Of a stretch of DNA of 64,000 nucleotides, positions 18,145-26,654 are shown piece after piece. The notes under the pieces were generated by a model. That model made no database searches. It was not told where the DNA came from and was given only the letters and a program-made list of their open reading frames with translations. Source of the stretch: Erysipelotrichaceae bacterium (GTDB lineage Bacteria > Bacillota_I > Bacilli_A > Erysipelotrichales > Erysipelotrichaceae); assembly GCA_030694975.1 (NCBI GenBank), contig JAUYTU010000022.1, positions 62,001 to 126,000 on the forward strand. The letters are read 5' to 3'. Each line of letters opens with the position of its first letter. Position 1 is the first letter of the stretch. A program made the translations under genes and the position numbers.

Positions 18145-18660
18145 ATGGATAAAAAAATAAAATGCACATTGGCGATCAGTCTGGATGGTTATATTGCGGA
18201 TGAACAAGGCGGATACGACTGGATTGTCGGTGATGGAAGCCATGAGAATAACACTGAGAAAAAGTGGGACTTTGAAGCTTATATGAACGATGTTGATGTG
18301 GTCGTTATGGGAAGAAACTGCTATGATTTACAAATGCATAAGGAGTTTGCCAATAAAGAAGTCATCGTAATGACCTCACGGAAAACCGACGATAATTCCG
18401 TGACTTTTTTGAGTGAGAACATACGATCACACCTGATTGATATCCGAAAAACCAAGAATATCTTTGTTTTCGGAGGCGGTAACGTGGTTTCGCAACTGAA
18501 AGACATCATCGATGAATACGCCATCGGCATCATCCCGATCATCCTTGGCAAAGGCATTCCACTGTTTCATCCCGATGAAAACCGTGTTAAACTAAACCTT
18601 AAGGAAATCATGTGCGAAGATGGAATCGTCGTCCTCACATATACAAAAAAAGAGGCATAA
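18145..18660 (+). CDS. Dihydrofolate reductase-like (RibD C-terminal) family protein
   Basis: 171 residues with the DHFR/RibD-C fold pattern: CTLAISLDGYIADEQGG at the N-terminus, VVMGRNCYD, and NIFVFGGGNVVSQL for the pyridine nucleotide site. Members are NADPH-dependent reductases of pterins or unknown substrates (YyaP/YwjB type). AGGAGGG is upstream, and the stop lies one base before the next ATG, so it is cotranscribed with the macrodomain and MalY genes. Confidence 0.85.
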   Translation: MDKKIKCTLAISLDGYIADEQGGYDWIVGDGSHENNTEKKWDFEAYMNDVDVVVMGRNCYDLQMHKEFANKEVIVMTSRKTDDNSVTFLSENIRSHLIDIRKTKNIFVFGGGNVVSQLKDIIDEYAIGIIPIILGKGIPLFHPDENRVKLNLKEIMCEDGIVVLTYTKKEA

Positions 18661-18661
18661 C

Positions 18662-19195
18662 ATGGAAATAAGAATTGAAATCACCAAGGAAAGTATATTG
18701 GACTGCCCTGTTGAAGCCATCGTGAATGCGGCGAATGAAGATTTAATGCGTGGCGGCGGGGTTTGCGGAGTCATTCATAAGGCTGCCGGCGTACAACTGG
18801 ATGAAGAACTTTTTGGCTTTGGCGGTTGTAAAACTGGCGAAGCGGTTGTTACCTTGGGTTATAAGACTGGATTCAAACACATCATCCATACGGTTGCGCC
18901 TCGTTGGTATGACCATCCGCCAGACAAAGAAGTCCTGCTGTTTAACTGCTATATTCATAGTTTACAACTGGCCGATTCACTCGGAATAACGTCGATTGCT
19001 TTTCCGGCGTTGGGCATGGGAATCTTCCAAGTGCCTTTAGGGATAGGCAGTAAAACGGCCTTAATGGCCGTCAATCAGTATCAGAAAGTGAATAAGAATA
19101 TTAAGAATGTCATCTTCGCATTGCCCGATGAAATCATCTATCGTGAATTCGATCGAATGCTTGATGAAGATAAAGAATATATACAGTTTAATTAG
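18662..19195 (+). CDS. Macrodomain protein (ADP-ribose hydrolase type)
   Basis: 177 residues: IVNAANEDLMRGGGVCGVIHKAAG is split here into the NAAN and GGGV motifs that bind ADP-ribose, and FPALGMGIFQVPLG is the distal loop. It resembles YmdB/MacroD-type enzymes that remove ADP-ribose or hydrolyse O-acetyl-ADP-ribose. Start chosen at the ATG immediately after the preceding stop. The operon context (RibD-like reductase, MalY) gives no clear partner. Confidence 0.88.
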   Translation: MEIRIEITKESILDCPVEAIVNAANEDLMRGGGVCGVIHKAAGVQLDEELFGFGGCKTGEAVVTLGYKTGFKHIIHTVAPRWYDHPPDKEVLLFNCYIHSLQLADSLGITSIAFPALGMGIFQVPLGIGSKTALMAVNQYQKVNKNIKNVIFALPDEIIYREFDRMLDEDKEYIQFN

Positions 19196-19205
19196 GAGAA
19201 AAAAC

Positions 19206-20384
19206 ATGAACTTCAATAAAATCAATGATCGCAGAAACACCCATTCCATTAAGTGGGACGGACACGCCAAAATGAATATCCCGGATGACTGCATGCCGCT
19301 GTGGGTGGCGGATATGGATTTTCAAACAGTACCGGAAGTGGTGGATGCTCTGAGTGACTTAGCTCAACGGGGCATTTATGGTTATTCCTTTGAAAGTGAC
19401 GACTATTTTAAGTCGGTCATTGGCTGGATGCAACGCCGCCATCAGTGGAACATCGAAAAAGAGTGGATCAGTACAACACCCGGTGTCGTATCCGCTATCC
19501 ACGCCTGTATTCAGGCATTTACACAACTGGGTGATGCTGTTATGATTCAGAAACCGGTGTATCATCCCTTTGCTCACGCGATTAACGTTCTTGAGCGTAA
19601 GCTTGTTAACAATGCTTTAATCCTGAAAGATGCTCAATATGTCATAGACTTCGCTGATTTTGAGAAACAGATCATTGATAACCAGGTCAAACTTTTCATC
19701 TTGTGTTCACCCCATAATCCTGTGGGTAGAGTTTGGACCAAAGAAGAACTGACAACCATGGCGGATGTATGTGTCAAGCATCATGTTTTAATTGTATCCG
19801 ATGAAATCCATATGGACTTTGTGTTTAAACCCTATCGCCATCATGTTTTGGTGGATCTAAATGAGAACTACAGGGATCATGTCATTACGTTGACAGCCCC
19901 AAGCAAAACGTTTAATTTGGCAGGTCTGAAACTGTCAAATACGATGATTGCCAATCAGAAACTCAAGAAGAAATTGGAAAAGGTTTACGATGACTTATCC
20001 GTTCATGCCGGACATTCATTTGGTTTAGCTGCAACGCAAGCCGCCTATAATCATGGCGATGCCTATGTCGATGAAATGGTGGATTATCTTTATGAGAACT
20101 TAATATTTATGGATCATTTCTTTAAAGAAAACTGCCCAAAAATAAAAATCGTACAACCCCAAGGACTGTACCTGGTATGGGTCGATTTTCGCGAACTCGG
20201 ATTGAAGGATCGTGAACTGAAAAGCTTTTTGCTGACCAAAGCCAAACTATGGTTGAATGATGGCTTGATCTTTGGACGCGAAGGATCTGGTTTTCAACGG
20301 ATAAACATCGCAACCCCCAAAGCACTCATAGAAAAAGCACTGAACCAATTGCTCAGTGCTCTAAAAGCAGAGAATCTTTGTTAA
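19206..20384 (+). CDS. MalY/PatB-type PLP aminotransferase (C-S lyase)
   Basis: 392 residues, fold type I PLP enzyme of the MalY/PatB subgroup: IKWDGH, PLWVADMDF, CSPHNPVGRVW, SDEIHMDF, and TAPSKTFNLAGLK with the PLP lysine. These are usually cystathionine beta-lyases, giving homocysteine, ammonia and pyruvate, with some acting as regulators. TAGGAGA overlaps the end of the macrodomain gene and places the start at this ATG; a long upstream in-frame extension would run through that gene and is rejected. Confidence 0.88.
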   Translation: MNFNKINDRRNTHSIKWDGHAKMNIPDDCMPLWVADMDFQTVPEVVDALSDLAQRGIYGYSFESDDYFKSVIGWMQRRHQWNIEKEWISTTPGVVSAIHACIQAFTQLGDAVMIQKPVYHPFAHAINVLERKLVNNALILKDAQYVIDFADFEKQIIDNQVKLFILCSPHNPVGRVWTKEELTTMADVCVKHHVLIVSDEIHMDFVFKPYRHHVLVDLNENYRDHVITLTAPSKTFNLAGLKLSNTMIANQKLKKKLEKVYDDLSVHAGHSFGLAATQAAYNHGDAYVDEMVDYLYENLIFMDHFFKENCPKIKIVQPQGLYLVWVDFRELGLKDRELKSFLLTKAKLWLNDGLIFGREGSGFQRINIATPKALIEKALNQLLSALKAENLC

Positions 20385-20388
20385 AAAC

Positions 20389-20853
20389 TTAAACTTCTTG
20401 TTGTTTGAGTTCGATGACATCATCCGATTCTGAGCGTATATTCAGCCCGGAAAGCTTCATGTTGTAAGTAATGAATAAAACCGGTTGATCATCACTCAGA
20501 AGATTGGCACAAGCATTATTAATGCCCGAACCATGATTGACGCCATTGGCAATGACACGCCATCCTTTTGGAACAACGATATCAATTCCTGAAAAGTTAC
20601 CAAACACAGCCAATTGGCCCATGTTATTTTTTAGTATGGCCTTGGTGAAGTCCACATGTAACCCGGAATAGTTGACCGCATAGGAAGCATAATCAAAAAC
20701 ATCTTCAAATTTTACCGATTCGCCTTTAAAACTGACCTTCTTGTCATACCCCTTCATTTGCTTTTGGGTAGTAATGACATTGTAAGCAATTGCACCTGCT
20801 CCAGCTGCAACCGTCAACGCAGCTACGGTTAAGACGATATTTCTTTTCTTCAT
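20389..20853 (-). CDS. Membrane-anchored LiaF-C-like protein
   Basis: 154 residues with one N-terminal helix (residues 5-27) and a beta-rich tail resembling the cell-wall-active antibiotic response (LiaF C-terminal) repeat: VDFTKAILKNNMGQLAVFGNFSGIDIVVP followed by GWRV (shown in part: ILKNNMGQLAVFGNFSG). It is downstream of, and 14 bases from, a PspC-domain gene; PspC and LiaF-like proteins are commonly paired in envelope-stress modules. AGGAGG site before ATG. Confidence 0.7.
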   Translation of the reverse strand: MKKRNIVLTVAALTVAAGAGAIAYNVITTQKQMKGYDKKVSFKGESVKFEDVFDYASYAVNYSGLHVDFTKAILKNNMGQLAVFGNFSGIDIVVPKGWRVIANGVNHGSGINNACANLLSDDQPVLFITYNMKLSGLNIRSESDDVIELKQQEV

Positions 20854-20867
20854 AAAAAAACCTCCTT

Positions 20868-21077
20868 TTATCTGACTTCTGATTTTTCAGGTAAGACGAT
20901 CCAAAGAACCACATAAATCCAGAACCCAATGGTTATACCAAAAAGGGCTAACAGAAATAAGATTCGCACTAACGAGACATCGATTTTGAAGCGCTCAGAA
21001 ATACCGGAACAAACACCGCCTAAAACAGCACCGTCTTTACTGCGATATAATTGAGTGTCAGGATCATGATAGGCCAT
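20868..21077 (-). CDS. PspC-domain small membrane protein
   Basis: 69 residues: LYRSKDGAVLGGVCSGISE followed by FKIDVSLVRILF and a single membrane helix ending in VVLWIVLPEK, the complete PspC pattern. These proteins sense or buffer envelope stress. AAAGGGGG lies upstream of the ATG. Forms a two-gene unit with the LiaF-like gene. Confidence 0.9.
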   Translation of the reverse strand: MAYHDPDTQLYRSKDGAVLGGVCSGISERFKIDVSLVRILFLLALFGITIGFWIYVVLWIVLPEKSEVR

Positions 21078-21162
21078 AAAAATACCCCCTTTAACTGAGT
21101 ATATTATAGCACAGATAAAAATAACTACGGTATAATAACGTTATACGAATGAGGAAAACTCT

Positions 21163-22080
21163 ATGAAGAAAGCGCTATTATTTCAAGGAAATCTCAAAAA
21201 AGACCGCTATTTTGAAGGTTGGTATTTTAAGCAAGTATGTGAGAAACTCCAAATGACGATCAGTTTTATTCCTGGAATCAGCTTAATCAAAGGCGATGAA
21301 CATGCTTTTGTCCAAGTGATCATTGCCCCAAAAATAGAAACGCACTACTTTCGATTTGACATTCGGGAATTTTCAACACAAGATGAACCCTTCACGGTGA
21401 AAATCGCAAACAACATCTTCAAAACAGATGGGATCTCGATTGATCTTCAAAATGAAAACCTTGCAGTACATGGGTCACTGTTCTATGGTTTATTTCAAAA
21501 CATTGATACATCCCTTTATTCACCAACCATCATGGGACCCTTTTCCTACATCCCCAACATGGAATGCAACCATGGAGTCATCAGTATGAACCACACAGTC
21601 AACGGCGAACTTAATGTCAACGGACAATCTTGGCCGTTTCAAAACGATCGTGGCTACACAGAGAAAGATTGGGGGACATCCTTTCCAAAGCGATACCTGT
21701 GGGTACAGGCGAATCATTTTGAAGAACCATCCGTAAGTTTTATGGCCAGTGTCGCAAAAGTGCCGTTTCTAGGGTTATCGTTCAATGGTGTCATTGCCAA
21801 TTTGATAATTGATGGCAAAGAACATCGTTTTGCGACGTATAACGGATATAAAGATCAGAAGATCCAGAGGTTTGAGGGGGGATTCTCATTTGAACTGAAA
21901 AAAGGCAAGGATATATGTAAAGTAAAAGTACACTTTGATGATAGCGGCGAATTAAAAGCACCGCAGAACGGTGCTATGAGTGGTGTGATTAAAGAAGGAT
22001 TAGGTGCACAAATATCAGTGTACTATCAAGGAAAAACGTACGTAAGTGAATTTGGCGGTGCAGAATTTGTGGGTTATTGA
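21163..22080 (+). CDS. Tocopherol cyclase-like family protein
   Basis: 305 residues starting with KDRYFEGWYFKQV, the hallmark of the tocopherol-cyclase-like (lipocalin-type) family; later GYTEKDWGTSFPKRYLW and QANHF are the other conserved strand motifs. In Gram-positives these proteins have no known link to tocopherol, and function is unknown. TGAGGAAAA precedes the ATG. The gene overlaps the tail of the converging lipid kinase by 7 bases. Confidence 0.8.
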   Translation: MKKALLFQGNLKKDRYFEGWYFKQVCEKLQMTISFIPGISLIKGDEHAFVQVIIAPKIETHYFRFDIREFSTQDEPFTVKIANNIFKTDGISIDLQNENLAVHGSLFYGLFQNIDTSLYSPTIMGPFSYIPNMECNHGVISMNHTVNGELNVNGQSWPFQNDRGYTEKDWGTSFPKRYLWVQANHFEEPSVSFMASVAKVPFLGLSFNGVIANLIIDGKEHRFATYNGYKDQKIQRFEGGFSFELKKGKDICKVKVHFDDSGELKAPQNGAMSGVIKEGLGAQISVYYQGKTYVSEFGGAEFVGY

Positions 22081-22973
22081 AGCGGTCTGTTTAAAATCAG
22101 ATTAATTTTCTTTGGCAGACATTCAATGTCTGCTTTTCTGTAGGCTCCACCAAACTCACCATCAAGACACCAGTTAAGTGCCTCATTTGATTCAATCGTT
22201 ACGGATGAAAGTGATCGCATTTCAATCAGTGGGTGTTGGTAATTGCCCTTCGCCAATTCGATGACGACTTCGGCCCACTGAGACACATTCTTAGGATAAC
22301 GTATAATAAGCAGTTCCAACAGACCGTCATCAGTGCGTACCTTATCTTTGGGATATTTCAACATGCCGGCCACCGAAGTGGAATTGGTAACGGCTAAGAA
22401 AATTACATCTTCGTCAATGGTCTCTTCTTTGGTTTTGATCGTTACATGATGTTTACGCAAAGACGACAAGTGAGTAACAGAAAAAAGCAAGTAAGCCCCA
22501 TAGCCCAATGCATTTTTTGCTAATTGCGGAGTTTTGTAAGAAACAGCCGTAAATGCACCGATGGAAGCAATATAGCTAAAGTAGCTGTTTTCAAATTTAC
22601 CAATATCTAAAGGATGCACATCACCCGTCATGATGTCCTCAGCGGATTGGCGGATATTGCGCACCATTTGATGGCTGCGCGCAAAATCATTGGTGGTGCC
22701 TGCCGGTATGAAACCTAAGGATATATCGGATTGTACATTCATGATGCCGGTAATGACCTCATTTAACGTGCCATCTCCACCTAAACAGGCAATGATATCA
22801 TATTTGCTATAATTCTTTTCAACCAAGGTCGTCGCATCCAACGGACGCCGCGTCATAACCATGTTACAGACATCCGCACGTAATGAGATCTGTTTGACCA
22901 AAGAAAAAAGACGATTGCGAGACTTTAACTTGCCAGCCTTGGGATTTACAATTAATAATACTTTTTTTGTCAT
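22074..22973 (-). CDS. Diacylglycerol/lipid kinase family protein (DgkB/YegS-like)
   Basis: 299 residues with the DAGK catalytic signature: LLIVNPKAG, CLGGDGTLNEVITG (nucleotide loop GGDGT), and LGFIPAGTTNDFARS. The C-terminal domain ends in the WCLDGE motif with its conserved Asp/Glu. Such enzymes phosphorylate diacylglycerol for phospholipid recycling, which fits with the LTA-synthase-like protein that generates diacylglycerol. No neighbour operon. Confidence 0.88.
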   Translation of the reverse strand: MTKKVLLIVNPKAGKLKSRNRLFSLVKQISLRADVCNMVMTRRPLDATTLVEKNYSKYDIIACLGGDGTLNEVITGIMNVQSDISLGFIPAGTTNDFARSHQMVRNIRQSAEDIMTGDVHPLDIGKFENSYFSYIASIGAFTAVSYKTPQLAKNALGYGAYLLFSVTHLSSLRKHHVTIKTKEETIDEDVIFLAVTNSTSVAGMLKYPKDKVRTDDGLLELLIIRYPKNVSQWAEVVIELAKGNYQHPLIEMRSLSSVTIESNEALNWCLDGEFGGAYRKADIECLPKKINLILNRPLQ

Positions 22974-23084
22974 TCAGATCGCCTCTGTTGCATCATTTTA
23001 TACTTTCATTATACGGTTTTAACACACAATTTTCAATCAAAGCCCATTAATATGATATACTGAAAGTGCCTTTATGGAGGAAAT

Positions 23085-24203
23085 ATGGATTTAAAACGTA
23101 AACAAAAATTCTTAGTCGAAGCGGTCTATATAACCGTAATATTAGCATTGATCTATGTAACCTTTAAGTTTTTTATTCCGCTCATTTTTCCGTTTGTGCT
23201 TGGTTTCATTATTGCTTTCGCATTTAAACCACTGATTCGGAAAATGACAACGAAGTTAAAACTTCCCAACAAGCTTTCTGCTTTGATCGTTATCGGATTA
23301 TTCTATTTGATATTATTAACAATCACAATTTTATTGGGCATTGAAGTGTTCTTATATCTCAAAGACTTCTTTATCGAAATACCACAGCTGTACAATAATG
23401 TATTGGTCCCATGGCTATCCAATGTTTTGGTTAGTTTGGAAAAACTTGCTTCACAGATCGATCCCAATCTCGTTGATCAAGTACGACTTTACTCTCAACA
23501 GATTCTTGAATCTTTAGGCAATTTAATCACATCCTTTTCGGTTGGCAGCGTGGGATTTATCACGGGTTTTGCTACGAAAGTTCCAATGTTTTTAGTTGGG
23601 TTTTTACTGACCGTCATCTCATCCTTCTTTATAGCCATGGATTATCAGTTGATTGTCAATTTCTTATTAGATCAAGTTTCACCGAGCAAGCGCAGCCTGC
23701 TTATCGAAGCGCAACTGTTTCTAGTGTCAACACTGCATAAGTATGCAAAATCGTATTTGATGATCATGTCCATCACCTTTGTGGAACTGACCATCGGATT
23801 TTCAATTTTGGGTATTGAATCAGCGATCGTCGTCGCTTTCTTAATTTCGATTTTCGATATTTTGCCAATAGCCGGTACCGGTGGTGTGATGATTCCTTGG
23901 ATGGTCTTTACCTTCTTGGAAGGAAATTCGAGTTTGGGGTTTGGATTACTGATTATCTATCTGGTAGTTACGGTCATCCGAAATATTATCGAACCGAAAA
24001 TCATCGGCGATCAAGTTGGATTACACCCGTTGTTAACTTTATTTGCTATGTATATCGGTGTTCAACTCTTTGGTGTGGCGGGTTTGTTTGGTTTCCCAAT
24101 CTCATTAGCCATTCTCAACGGATTGCACCGCAACCATAAAATCGTCTTATATAGGCAACATCAAGAGCCCGAAGTCATTCAACCTGAGGTTGCAGGGGAG
24201 TAA
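23085..24203 (+). CDS. AI-2E family permease
   Basis: 372 residues with about eight membrane helices, N-terminal paired helices with FPFVLGFIIAFAFKPLIRK, and the C-terminal conserved block GIESAIVVAFLISIFDILP, GTGG, and NIIEPKIIGDQVGLHPL. This matches the AI-2E/YtvI family, which includes Na+/H+ antiporters and uncharacterised sporulation permeases. GGAGG precedes the ATG. Transport substrate not deducible. Confidence 0.88.
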   Translation: MDLKRKQKFLVEAVYITVILALIYVTFKFFIPLIFPFVLGFIIAFAFKPLIRKMTTKLKLPNKLSALIVIGLFYLILLTITILLGIEVFLYLKDFFIEIPQLYNNVLVPWLSNVLVSLEKLASQIDPNLVDQVRLYSQQILESLGNLITSFSVGSVGFITGFATKVPMFLVGFLLTVISSFFIAMDYQLIVNFLLDQVSPSKRSLLIEAQLFLVSTLHKYAKSYLMIMSITFVELTIGFSILGIESAIVVAFLISIFDILPIAGTGGVMIPWMVFTFLEGNSSLGFGLLIIYLVVTVIRNIIEPKIIGDQVGLHPLLTLFAMYIGVQLFGVAGLFGFPISLAILNGLHRNHKIVLYRQHQEPEVIQPEVAGE

Positions 24204-24277
24204 AATGTTTGAATGTCATTGAAAAGACGTTGGGATTTGGTATACTTTAGATAGAATATACGAAAGGAACAAAAAAT

Positions 24278-24439
24278 ATGAAATATCAATGTTTAGCATG
24301 TGAATACATCTATGACCCGGCAATCGGTGATCCAGATAGCGGAGTTGCTCCGGGAACCTCGTTTGAAGATATCCCTGATGATTGGATGTGCCCACTTTGC
24401 GGCGTAAGCAAAGACATGTTTGAGCCTATCACAGAATAA
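24278..24439 (+). CDS. Rubredoxin
   Basis: 53 residues, too short for most gene lists: [18 protein letters not shown], then [21 protein letters not shown]. Two C-x2-C pairs (CLAC and CPLC) bind one iron, and length, YIYDP and the W-x-CPxCG motif are textbook rubredoxin. It carries electrons in oxygen or peroxide detoxification in anaerobes. GAAAGGA lies upstream and its own terminator follows; the electron partner is not adjacent. Confidence 0.97.
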   Translation: MKYQCLACEYIYDPAIGDPDSGVAPGTSFEDIPDDWMCPLCGVSKDMFEPITE

Positions 24440-24446
24440 GCTTATC

Positions 24447-24472
24447 GGCACAATCATTGATTGTGCCTTTCT
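24447..24472 (+). terminator. Rho-independent terminator
   Basis: GGCACAATC (24447-24455) / GATTGTGCC (24459-24467), then TTTCT. Confidence 0.8.
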
Positions 24473-24488
24473 ATAGAAAGAGGACATT

Positions 24489-25004
24489 ATGAACCCTATC
24501 GTTACATTGACCATCGAAAATGGCAGTGAAATCAAGATTGAACTTTTCCCAGAAGTAGCACCAAACACGGTGAATAACTTTATCACCCTTGTATCTAAAG
24601 GATATTATGACCGATTGATTTTCCATCGCGTAATCCCAGGATTTATGGTCCAAGGCGGATGCCCGACGGGTACCGGAACAGGTAATCCCGGATATTCGAT
24701 TAAAGGAGAATTTACATCCAACGGATTCAAAAACGAATTGAAGCACAAGCGCGGCGTCATCTCGATGGCCCGTTCCTCCATGCCCAACAGTGCCGGATCG
24801 CAGTTTTTCTTAATGGTCACTGATTCACCGCATTTGGATGATCAGTATGCATCGTTTGGACAGATTATTTCCGGAATGGAAGAAGTCGATCGCATTGTTA
24901 AGGTGAAACGCGATCATCGCGATCGTCCGGCGGATGATCAGCGCATTCAAAAAGCGACCGTCGAAACCTTCGGTGTTGAATACCCTGAACCTGTCAAAGT
25001 TTAA
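24489..25004 (+). CDS. Cyclophilin-type peptidyl-prolyl isomerase
   Basis: 171 residues; no signal peptide, so cytoplasmic. FHRVIPGFMVQGG holds the catalytic Arg and the signature, SMARSSMPNSAGSQFFLM the second, with ASFGQIISGMEEVD completing the fold. It accelerates proline cis-trans isomerisation in protein folding. AAAGAGG upstream of the ATG, and the gene has its own terminator. Confidence 0.95.
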   Translation: MNPIVTLTIENGSEIKIELFPEVAPNTVNNFITLVSKGYYDRLIFHRVIPGFMVQGGCPTGTGTGNPGYSIKGEFTSNGFKNELKHKRGVISMARSSMPNSAGSQFFLMVTDSPHLDDQYASFGQIISGMEEVDRIVKVKRDHRDRPADDQRIQKATVETFGVEYPEPVKV

Positions 25005-25029
25005 CCTTCGCAAGAAGGTTTTTCTTTTG
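25003..25029 (+). terminator. Rho-independent terminator
   Basis: AACCTTC / GAAGGTT with GCAA tetraloop (25003-25020), then TTTCTTTT. Confidence 0.9.
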
Positions 25030-25048
25030 GGTTAAATGCATGACTTTG

Positions 25049-25085
25049 ATGATAGAAAATGATAGAATATGTTTGAAAATGATAG
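25049..25085 (+). repeat. Phased direct repeats ahead of the sugar operon
   Basis: ATGATAG occurs at 25049, 25059 and 25079; the longer GAAAATGATAG occurs at 25055-25065 and 25075-25085, exactly 20 bases (two helical turns) apart, just upstream of the first gene of the carbohydrate operon. Could be a regulator binding site. Confidence 0.4.
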
Positions 25086-25110
25086 TTAATTCATCTCGAA
25101 AGGAGTATTT

Positions 25111-25881
25111 ATGAGCACCGTATATAACGACTACTTATCCGCATCCTATAAAATCATGCAAGACATCACGACCTCCCAAATGGACACCATTGAACAGGTC
25201 TCCCAGATTTTTGCGAATTGTATCGCCAACGAGGGTTTGGTCCATGTCTATGGATCCGGTCATTCGCGCATGGCCGTTGAAGAAGTATTTCCGCGTTATG
25301 GTAGTTTCCCGGGATTTCACACGATCGTCGAACTGTCGATGACTTTCCATAATCAAGTAGTTGGGGCGAACGGTCAGCGCCAGGCCATGTTTATTGAAAA
25401 TGTGGAAGGATTGGCTGAACAGATCCTCAATAACTTCATCTTCAAGACGCAAGATGTCTTTTTGTTGTTCTCAACCAGCGGCGTGGGCAATGTCGTGGTC
25501 GAAATGGCGATGGGAGCCAAAAAACGCGGCATGAAAGTTGTCGCGATCACAGCTGTCGAAAATTGTAAACGCACCCCACACAAGCATTCAACGGGGGCAA
25601 AACTGATTGATATTGCGGATGTTCTGATTGATACTTGTGTTCCGATGGGCGATGCGGTCGTGCATGTCCCAAATCTTATTACTCCGGTCGGACCTACATC
25701 TACGATTGCGAACACTTTGATTGTTAACTTGATCAAAGTTCGTGTAGCCGAGCTATTGACGCAAGCCGGTCAGCCACCCTTGGTTTTGACCAGTCCGGTC
25801 TTTATCGGAAAAGAAGCTTCCCGCCAGCTTTTTGAAGATACCTATAACGATTACCGTCGTCGTGTGAATCGCGTAATATGA
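25111..25881 (+). CDS. SIS-domain sugar-phosphate protein (UPF0309-like) (1)
   Basis: 256 residues with a single SIS domain: HVYGSGHSRMAVEE (phosphate loop), FSTSGVGNVVVEMAMGAKKRG (second loop), and LIDTCVPMGDAV with PVGPTSTIANTL, a pattern shared with the UPF0309 group. SIS proteins isomerise or bind phosphosugars. AAAGGAG upstream. It heads the eight-gene plus-strand carbohydrate operon and resembles the SIS gene at 40871; its start overlaps the next gene by four bases (ATGA). Confidence 0.85.
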   Translation: MSTVYNDYLSASYKIMQDITTSQMDTIEQVSQIFANCIANEGLVHVYGSGHSRMAVEEVFPRYGSFPGFHTIVELSMTFHNQVVGANGQRQAMFIENVEGLAEQILNNFIFKTQDVFLLFSTSGVGNVVVEMAMGAKKRGMKVVAITAVENCKRTPHKHSTGAKLIDIADVLIDTCVPMGDAVVHVPNLITPVGPTSTIANTLIVNLIKVRVAELLTQAGQPPLVLTSPVFIGKEASRQLFEDTYNDYRRRVNRVI

Positions 25882-26654
25882 TGACTAAAATCGTTGTCAT
25901 TACTGGAGCCTTAGGCGGAATCGGCTTAGCTTCAACAGAAGTGTTTACTCGTGATCATGATATCGTTGTGGGAATTGATATCAAAGAAAAAAATGACAGT
26001 TTAGTTCAAGAAACACAAAATAAATATGGAAATCTGTTTTCCTATTTTCAAGCAGATTGTACACAAGATGATCAAGTAAAGTCCGTAATCGAAAAAATAG
26101 TTGCTACTTTTGGTAAAATCGATGTTCTTTTCAATATCATTGGCGGTAGCGGAAGACGATTTGGTGATGGACCGATTCATACCGTATCCCTGGACGCATA
26201 CCATCAGACCCTGAATCTTAATCTGACTTCGCAGTTTCTGGTATCGAAATATACAGTCATTCAGATGCTGAAACAGAATTATGGAAGTATTATTAATACC
26301 GGATCGGTTCTGGGTATGGTCGGTGGCAATGAGATGTTTTCGACGGTGACGTATGCGGCTTCAAAAGCCGCGATCATTGGCATGTCGCGTTCGATGGCGA
26401 TGGCTTATGCCAAAAATAACATTCGCGTCAACGTCATTTCACCGGGTCTGATTGAATCCAATATGACCCAACGCGCACAAAAAAATGATGAAATCATTTC
26501 GTATATGGATGAAAAACAACCCATCTATCATGGACGTCATAAACTTGGCAATCCGATGTCCATCGCTTTAGCCGCTCGATTTTTAGCGGATAGCGACGCC
26601 GATTTTGTGACAGGCATCAATATGCCCGTCGATGGAGGTTGGACAGCACAATGA
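25878..26654 (+). CDS. Short-chain dehydrogenase, putative sugar dehydrogenase
   Basis: 258 residues, classical SDR: TGALGGIGLA loop, IDIKE acidic end favouring NAD, NIIGGSG, TGSVLG Ser and TYAASKAAI with Tyr/Lys, ending in the VDGGWTAQ motif of 3-oxoacyl/sugar dehydrogenases. The operon places it with a lactonase-like hydrolase and a KDPG-type aldolase, so oxidation of a sugar at C1 or another hydroxyl is inferred. Starts overlapping the SIS gene. Confidence 0.88.
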   Translation: MMTKIVVITGALGGIGLASTEVFTRDHDIVVGIDIKEKNDSLVQETQNKYGNLFSYFQADCTQDDQVKSVIEKIVATFGKIDVLFNIIGGSGRRFGDGPIHTVSLDAYHQTLNLNLTSQFLVSKYTVIQMLKQNYGSIINTGSVLGMVGGNEMFSTVTYAASKAAIIGMSRSMAMAYAKNNIRVNVISPGLIESNMTQRAQKNDEIISYMDEKQPIYHGRHKLGNPMSIALAARFLADSDADFVTGINMPVDGGWTAQ